Origin: Agelas oroides
Taxonomy: Eukaryota > Porifera > Demospongiae > Agelasida > Agelasidae
Assembly: GCA_949130485.1 (NCBI GenBank)
Contig: OX422196.1
Location: forward strand, 7,488,054 to 7,552,053
Direction of reading: 5' to 3'
DNA: 64,000 nt
Shown here: positions 59,101-64,000 of the stretch, piece after piece
Numbering within the stretch: position 1 is the first letter of the stretch
Layout of the letters: the number at the start of each line of letters is the position of its first letter
Notes under the pieces: model-generated
Database searches by the model: none
What the model was told of the DNA's origin: nothing
What the model saw: only the letters and a program-made list of their open reading frames with translations
Position numbers and translations under genes: made by a program

Positions 59101-62100
59101 GATCGTAAGTGTGCTGCTGTAATGTGTAACAACATCTCTCACAAAACAGAGGATCCTGGAGCTGGTGAAGACTTTATTGGTACTACATGTCTGGTTACAT
59201 TTATTGCTGCAAGTGGACCTGGTGCCGTGTCGACGTCTTGTGACATCACCATTATCAATGACCTCATGGTTGAGCTGGATGAGACCTTCTCCCTCAATGC
59301 TAACATCATAAACAACAATGGACAACCTGCTCAATTCACTGCTGGTGGAGAGTCTGCCTCAACTACCATCATTGATGACGATGGTAAGGTAGTTTGTACA
59401 TCCCACAAGGCTAAATCAGGCTGTCTCCACCCAGTAATGCTGATATTGTGTGATCCCTTTCTATCCCAAACTGGCTGCTGTAGTTTGTACATGTTTGATG
59501 GTATGGTTGAGCAAGTTAAAAATTGAATTTCTACTCTCTTACTTGTAAACGATGGCAAGCAGTAGGTTTCACGTGATCTGTAATTTACCTCAAGCAATTT
59601 CATGTTTGCATGTATGCAGCTGATTTACAACTCTATTCTAATAAAATGGTATCTTACAAACCAGAATATTGTGAAAGCTGACCATGCTAAACTTTTTCCT
59701 ACAGTTGCTACTGTTGCACTTCAAATGCCTGCAAGTGTTACTGAGGGAAGTGACGTTGTTGTCACTGTTGACTTATCTGGTGTTTCAGAGGTTGATCTCA
59801 TTGTTACTCTCTCTACAACACCCGGAACAGCAAGTGAGTTTATTTTGCTTCTGTGAGTGACTATTCTTTTCACTATGGCAAAAAGGGTGGTCACATTAAC
59901 CAGATTGACAGTTAACTATGTGTGTTACCCTGCTTTTATCACCATACTTTATCCAAACCATTAAAAGAGCATGGGAGATTGTATACTGAAGCAGCAAGGC
60001 TGTTATAAAGTGCTGTCTGCTACTCAAATTTGGAATGCATGGGGACCAGTGTAATGTCAAATTGCAGCCAAGTAATGTAGGCGCACCGCAATGGGTTTAC
60101 TTTAAGAGAGGGAAGTAAACAACCTTCTTTTTTGGAACAAACAACTTTGTACACATATTTCAAATTGCATAGAAAGGTGCATTGTAATTGCTTGCTTGAA
60201 CTATTTAGTCACCAATTAATTGAGTGTGAAATGCAGCTATGTTGTCAAACTTATGTACACTGCAGTGTATTCTACATTGCATTCATGCATTCCAGTATAC
60301 CCTCATTTCTGTGAAGTAGAGTTACCAATGGTAACCCTAATATGTTGAACCATTGTGTTTTACATGGTTTGTAATAATATAATATATTATTATTACGTCA
60401 CTGAAGCAGTTCCCCACTCTGAACCATGAAATTTGCTGCATGAGACATGATTACCAGTAACTGTATAATGAAACTTTGTATATGCATGCTGAGCTTTTCA
60501 ATTCCCTTTGAACGGAAACGTAGTACTGTAGTCTTCGCTGCAAATGCAATTATAAAGCCATATCTAGTCAAGTGCCAACGATGAACCAGTGAATCCTTAC
60601 ACAGTCAATTAGTGATTTTGAGTACTACTGCTTCCGTTCAAAGGGAATTGGTACACTCTTTGTAACGTTATTTCACAGCTGCTGAGGACTACACTGAACC
60701 ATCTCCGTTCACTGTAACATTTCCTTCTGGAACTTCAACTGGAAGCAGTATAACTACCAGGATAAACACCACTGATGATAGTGCAGCAGAGGGCACTCAT
60801 AGCTTCACCGTGTCCATCATAAGTTCATCCATTCCATCAGTCACAATTGGAACTCCTTCCTCTGTGACTGTAACACTTATGGATAACGACCGTACGTCTG
60901 CAGTATAGTGATGACGATATGAGCATTGTGAGGCTATTTATAGGCATTTCTGTTCTTTCAATTTACTGTATGTAGTTGATGGTGTTATGATTCGAATGGG
61001 GGAGACAACTGTCTCTGTGAACGAAGATATTGCAAGTGGGAGAGTGAGTGTCTGTGTTGAAATTGCAGCCTTGCCAGGAGAACTGCAGACTGACCTAACA
61101 GTGACCTTGTTCACAACCAATGGCACAAAAGCAGGTTAGCACCAGTGACAGTGGCAGTACTTTGCAGAGTATTTAGATGATCACAATCATTTGTTGCTGC
61201 AGTGTTGGGGGAGGACTTCACTGAGCCATCACTGCTACAAGTGACCTTCTTCAGTGGTGATGTGGTCGGTGATACTGCCTGTGCTACACTGGGGATAATA
61301 AATGATGACAGTCTTGAGTCTGATCATGAGTTCACTGTTAATCTCGGAAGCATCACACCCCCTGGACCTGTTACATCGGCCCCTTCTTCAACTACTGTGT
61401 CTATCAATGATGATGAAAGTAGGAAAATGTTTTTGATAGAGAATGGAACACCTGTAGCAATAATTACGGTGATAATACACTCAGAATATACTGTTTTACT
61501 AACAGGTGCGACTGTGACTATTGTGTCCTCTGACTATGTGGTGGATGAGAACCAGAGTTCTGTAGAAGTGTGTGCCAGTCTGACCGATATTCCTGCTGGT
61601 GGTTTGGAGTGTGAAGTCGTGGCAACCATAAACACCACAGATGGACCCAAAGCAAGTATGTCATTTTCCCCAAACTCAGAAAGTGTATCTAGCTACTTTC
61701 TACTAAAGCAAGTATGTCACCTGTATATACTCTTGTACATGTAATGGTTACTGTTTACTGTTTACTGTTTACTGTTCACTGTTTACTGTTTATACTTTAA
61801 GTTCCAATCAGGTTAAGGCTGTAGCCCTCACTAGCCTAATATTATTTAACTAATTAAGGCCGTTATGCAGAGAAGTTAAATAGATAACATTATTAGTAAG
61901 GGCTACACCCTTAACCTGATTAGTACTTCCTGGAATTTGAATAGGCAAAAGTAAACATTACATGCTGGGTTGCATGAAATCTAATTAAACATAGGTGGGG
62001 ATTTGTATGGTAAAGCTACCAGCTCATTGCTTATAATAATTATTATCTTGTGCATTTTGAATCTAACAATGTGATTAATATCAGTTGCAGGCAGTGACTA

Positions 62101-64000
62101 TGTGGCAGGACCACTGCAGGCCACATTCCCCACAAGCAGTATGGAAGGTTCTACCTCATGTGTAGACATAGTCATCCTGCAAGACTTGGCTCTTGAAGGT
62201 GACCACAGTTTTGGTGTTGAGGTGATCTCGGCCACTCCTTCAGTTGTGGTGGTGGGCATGCCTAGTGAAGAGACAGTCACCATCCTGGATGATGAAAGTA
62301 TGTAAACCCTCCTCCCATATAAAAGTACAGGATGATGTATTGCTGCCTTGAAACTAAACAGTACTTCCTCCAATCCTACTACAAACTTGTAACTGACACA
62401 AGCAATTGATTCGGGATATTTCTTTTCTTTTTTTACAGCGGTACAGGTTGGATTTGCACAAACCATGTATACAGCGAATGAACCTGAACCAATTTCTGTG
62501 TGCATCGATGTATCAGGAGCTGTCTTAGACAGAAATGTCTCCATCTCTGTGTCAACAACGTCAATAAATGACACAGCATCCTGTGAGTTGATCACCCTTT
62601 GTGTTTAAGATGACTTACAAAGACTAGAGAAGAATGCTTTGCATGTTTTAGTACATGAATGTACGTATGAGACAGTGTTACCTTACATGAGGTTCCTACT
62701 CCATGTAGCTTCTGATGACTATACACCTGTTGACTCCCAACCTGTGACCTTCAACAGTGCTCCCTCCCAGATGTGTATCTCCATCACCATCCTCAGTGAT
62801 TTTATAATAGAACCAAATGAGTTATTTACTGTGATGTTAGAGTCTACAGACCCTGCTGTGCAACTGACATTGCCAACTGCCAGTATTACTATACTTGATT
62901 CATGTAAGTATATCCTTGCTGGTGTCATAGTATAGTTACCTGCATGTAGCTACTGTTTATCACCCAACACTGCTGTACATATGTACAAGCTAATCACCGT
63001 AGTATGCAAGACACGTCTTTAGCTAAGGCCTATAGATTCAGTTATTTGTGGCCTGTTTGCTACTCCTCTGCTGAACGCAGAAATTCTTCCTTTCCTTCTG
63101 TTAGTACATGTAAAATCATAACCACGCATATACCTAATGTGATCCATGACCTTTCATGTCACTTTCTCTAGCATCCTGTGTTTCTGTTGGCCTCACTTCA
63201 TGCTGTCCGCCTGGTAATGAAGAATGTGGGCCAGGGACCTGCTTCTGTGACCAGACATGCTTTGAGTTTGGTGACTGCTGCAGTGACATTACTGAAGTGC
63301 CATGCTTCCCAGGTATGAGCTGTAAGGTCAAGAGCTGCCTTATAATTACTGAAATATAAACCTCGCCCCAAGATGCTCACAAGACTATTAATGCACATCT
63401 TGCATTACTTAATGTCTGGTGTAACAAACTGAAGCAGACAGTATTGTTCTGAATAGAATGGCGTGTAGTGCCAGTGACAGACTTGTTACCACCACCCAGC
63501 AGTTGTCCTTATAGTAGAAGCATAGAATTTGGACTACATATACAGATGTGGTACTTGTAATAATGAGAAGTACGTATATTATACATGTCACACGTTCTTT
63601 CTTTGGCAGATATTACAATTGGATTTTCGATGTCAATGTTGATAATCAATGAGTCAGTAGGAGACGCTATGCTGAATGTCACAACTCAGGGTGGATTCCC
63701 CTCTCTGGATCTACAGTCACGACTCACTGTACCAGTGGAGGCAACTGTGCTTGTAAACACTGATGATATCACTGCCGAAGGTAGGATAGTCATGCTATTA
63801 CATTGCACAATACACTAGTAATAGCAAATTATATGATGACATCATATACATAGAACTTTTACATTTGTACCTTCCCCTCCCTTCCACCCACACATCCAAA
63901 ACATGCATAACACATGCAAACATACAGCTGTTTTGGACTATCGGAACACAGTACAAATCCTTACATTTAGGAATGCAAGCAGCCAATCAGTTTTCATTCC
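56112..64000 (+). CDS. Gene B: secreted or membrane Calx-beta protein, tandem paralogue of gene A, 3' incomplete
   Basis: First exon 56112-56187 encodes a signal peptide (MKAVIAFVCLIAAKVQIS then AAINGTEG) with a basic n-region and hydrophobic core; it ends in phase 1. In-frame ATGs also lie at 56085 and 56103; I chose 56112 because it gives the most typical signal peptide. Seventeen further exons follow, the last cut by the window end: eight Calx-beta pairs, a somatomedin B exon, then exons equal in order and length to the first exons of gene A. The gene is therefore probably a full-length relative of gene A, ending in the same receptor or in a secreted form; this cannot be decided here. All introns are phase 1, so the signal exon is frame-compatible with any Calx-beta exon. 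Confidence 0.85.
56188..56815. other. 628-bp first intron of gene B
   Basis: Phase 1, donor GTGAGA, acceptor near 56815 (TCTCCAG) or 56818 (CAG repeated). No repeats or frames of note. Confidence 0.65.
56816..60891 (+). CDS. Gene B, proximal Calx-beta block: 8 exons, 4 diverged domains
   Basis: Pairs: 56816-56953/57055-57279; 57506-57670/57786-57986; 58909-59064/59150-59383; 59705-59833/60679-60891. Text includes IHFQSATTVGTEGQQLMLCI with ETNETFFVFIS..VTIQDNDG; LGQDFTLSRNEVTFGLGS..VSILDDD; GAGEDFIGTTCLVTF..TTIIDDDG; and VALQMPASVTEGSDVVVTV with AEDYTEPSPFTVTF..VTLMDND. The first two are the most distant from the rest of the window, and the second lacks the usual Cys and YTVSEG motif, so its Calx-beta assignment is the least certain. 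Exon 56816 could instead start at 56819 because the acceptor is CAGCAG. Confidence 0.8.
57987..58908. other. 922-bp intron of gene B
   Basis: Contains a chance open frame at 58393-58578 with no recognised domain. No clear inverted repeat was seen. Confidence 0.6.
59834..60678. other. 845-bp intron of gene B carrying a MITE-like insertion
   Basis: Besides the 152-bp element at 60499-60650 it contains a palindromic TA-rich stretch near 60375-60395 (AATATAATATATTATTATTA). No exon-like sequence was seen. Confidence 0.65.
60499..60650. mobile_element. 152-bp MITE-like element with perfect 19-bp inverted ends
   Basis: CAATTCCCTTTGAACGGAA at 60499-60517 and its exact reverse complement at 60632-60650. 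Pairing continues imperfectly inward (CGTAGTACT with AGTACTACTG). No target duplication is visible. It lies 28 bp before an acceptor (exon 60679), close enough to touch the branch-point region. Confidence 0.87.
60976..62297 (+). CDS. Gene B, two Calx-beta domains almost identical to gene A copies
   Basis: Pairs 60976-61134/61203-61418 and 61506-61655/62085-62297. The first matches gene A exons 43414/43771 and 4124/4343 (RMGETTVSVNED, then VLGEDFTEPSLLQVTF). The second is an a-b pair of array type (TVTIVSSDYVVDENQSSVEV, then GSDYVAGPLQATFPTSSMEG); its nucleotides are close to gene A array and 37415/41912 copies. Exon b here shares VDIVILQDLALE and GMPSEE with the gene A copy at 37415. The a-b intron (429 bp) is unrelated to the gene A introns. 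Confidence 0.88.
61748..61792. repeat. Heptanucleotide tandem repeat (TTTACTG)n
   Basis: About six copies of TTTACTG with one TTCACTG variant in the a-b intron of gene B. Confidence 0.9.
61806..61921. repeat. 116-bp imperfect hairpin, MITE-like
   Basis: AATCAGGTTAAGGCTGTAGC at the left pairs with the reverse complement of the right end (AATCAGGTTAAGGGTGTAGC); pairing continues through CCCT(C/T)ACTA and ATTTAACT. Lies in the a-b intron 61656-62084 of gene B. Confidence 0.87.
62439..62903 (+). CDS. Gene B, Calx-beta domain preceding the somatomedin B exon
   Basis: Exons 62439-62582 and 62709-62903. VQVGFAQTMYTANEPEPISV then DDYTPVDSQPVTF, CISITILSDFIIEPNELFTV and ASITILDS. The usual acidic end (DDD or DND) is replaced by ILDS, so one calcium site may be weakened. 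Confidence 0.82.
63172..63312 (+). CDS. Gene B, somatomedin B domain (single exon)
   Basis: 47 residues, phase 1 on both sides. It contains the eight-Cys pattern of somatomedin B: SCVSVGLTSCCPPGNEECG, then CFCDQTCFEFGDCCSD and a final C. The C-x-C-D..C....DCC.D core is exact. In vitronectin and ENPP proteins this small knot binds partner proteins; the partner here is unknown. It is flanked by Calx-beta domains, an arrangement I do not recall from a described family. The flanking introns (62904-63171, 63313-63609) show nothing else. Confidence 0.93.
63610..64000 (+). CDS. Gene B, Calx-beta pair matching the first visible exons of gene A; cut by the window end
   Basis: Exons 63610-63780 (171 nt, the same as gene A 799-969) and 63928 to beyond 64000 (matching gene A 1173-1364: LDY.NT.Q.LTFRNA.SQSV). 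The second half of the first exon is nearly identical in nucleotides to gene A while the first half has diverged strongly. This pair is the main evidence that the two genes are duplicates in the same register. Confidence 0.92.

Noticed and set aside
1-64000. tRNA, rRNA or snoRNA genes
   Set aside because: No cloverleaf arm words (GTTCRANYC with matching A box) or rRNA-like stretches were noticed on reading. A covariance-model scan would be needed to exclude small RNAs in introns.

Overview
The window is eukaryotic and almost certainly comes from an early-branching animal. It is one strand of intron-split extracellular-protein exons with GT-AG borders, many very short introns (59-80 bp) and mobile elements sitting in introns. 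A sponge, possibly the demosponge Amphimedon, is my best guess. That rests on the tiny introns, the abundance of Calx-beta proteins, the FLYWCH/Mutator remnant and the KIAA1958-like recombinase fragment. It is an inference, not something the sequence proves.

Gene A (799-54512, + strand) fills most of the window and enters from the left edge already in progress. I can trace 158 exons that join in one open frame of about 9,560 residues; the summed exon lengths close the frame exactly at the stop ending at 54512. In order it encodes: 13 Calx-beta domains (799-10805); 38 more from an array of 19 near-identical 1,221-bp units, each carrying four exons and two Calx-beta domains (11109-34248); 15 diverged Calx-beta domains (34312-46064); a first GAIN/GPS module (46128-47896); three EGF-like domains (47978-48529); an Ig-like domain (49180-49604); a possible SEA-like spacer (49682-50159); a hormone-receptor-like (HRM) domain (50246-50478); a second GAIN/GPS module (50548-52006); seven transmembrane helices of the adhesion/secretin class; and a repetitive acidic cytoplasmic tail ending at 54512. 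It resembles vertebrate ADGRV1 (VLGR1) in pairing a huge Calx-beta ectodomain with GPS and 7TM. It differs in having about 66 visible Calx-beta domains, two GPS modules, and EGF, Ig and HRM domains.

The 1.6-kb gap between genes (54513-56111) holds a poly(A) signal, a small transposon-like element with a long G run, a 30-bp palindrome and a roughly 700-bp inverted-repeat element just upstream of the next gene.

Gene B (56112 to beyond 64000, + strand) starts with a signal peptide and continues with Calx-beta exon pairs and a somatomedin B domain. It then reaches exons matching the first exons of gene A in the same order. A and B are therefore head-to-tail paralogues, and gene A's missing 5' end probably looks like gene B. 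Several exons are nearly identical between A and B while their introns are not, which points to ongoing exchange.

Other elements sit in introns: a Mutator-like remnant with a 31-bp minisatellite (1757-2728), a perfect 68-bp palindrome (5745-5812), a KIAA1958/Crypton-like reading frame on the minus strand (39345-40001) next to a foldback hairpin, and two small inverted-repeat elements in gene B. I saw no rRNA, tRNA, CRISPR or bacterial operon structure.
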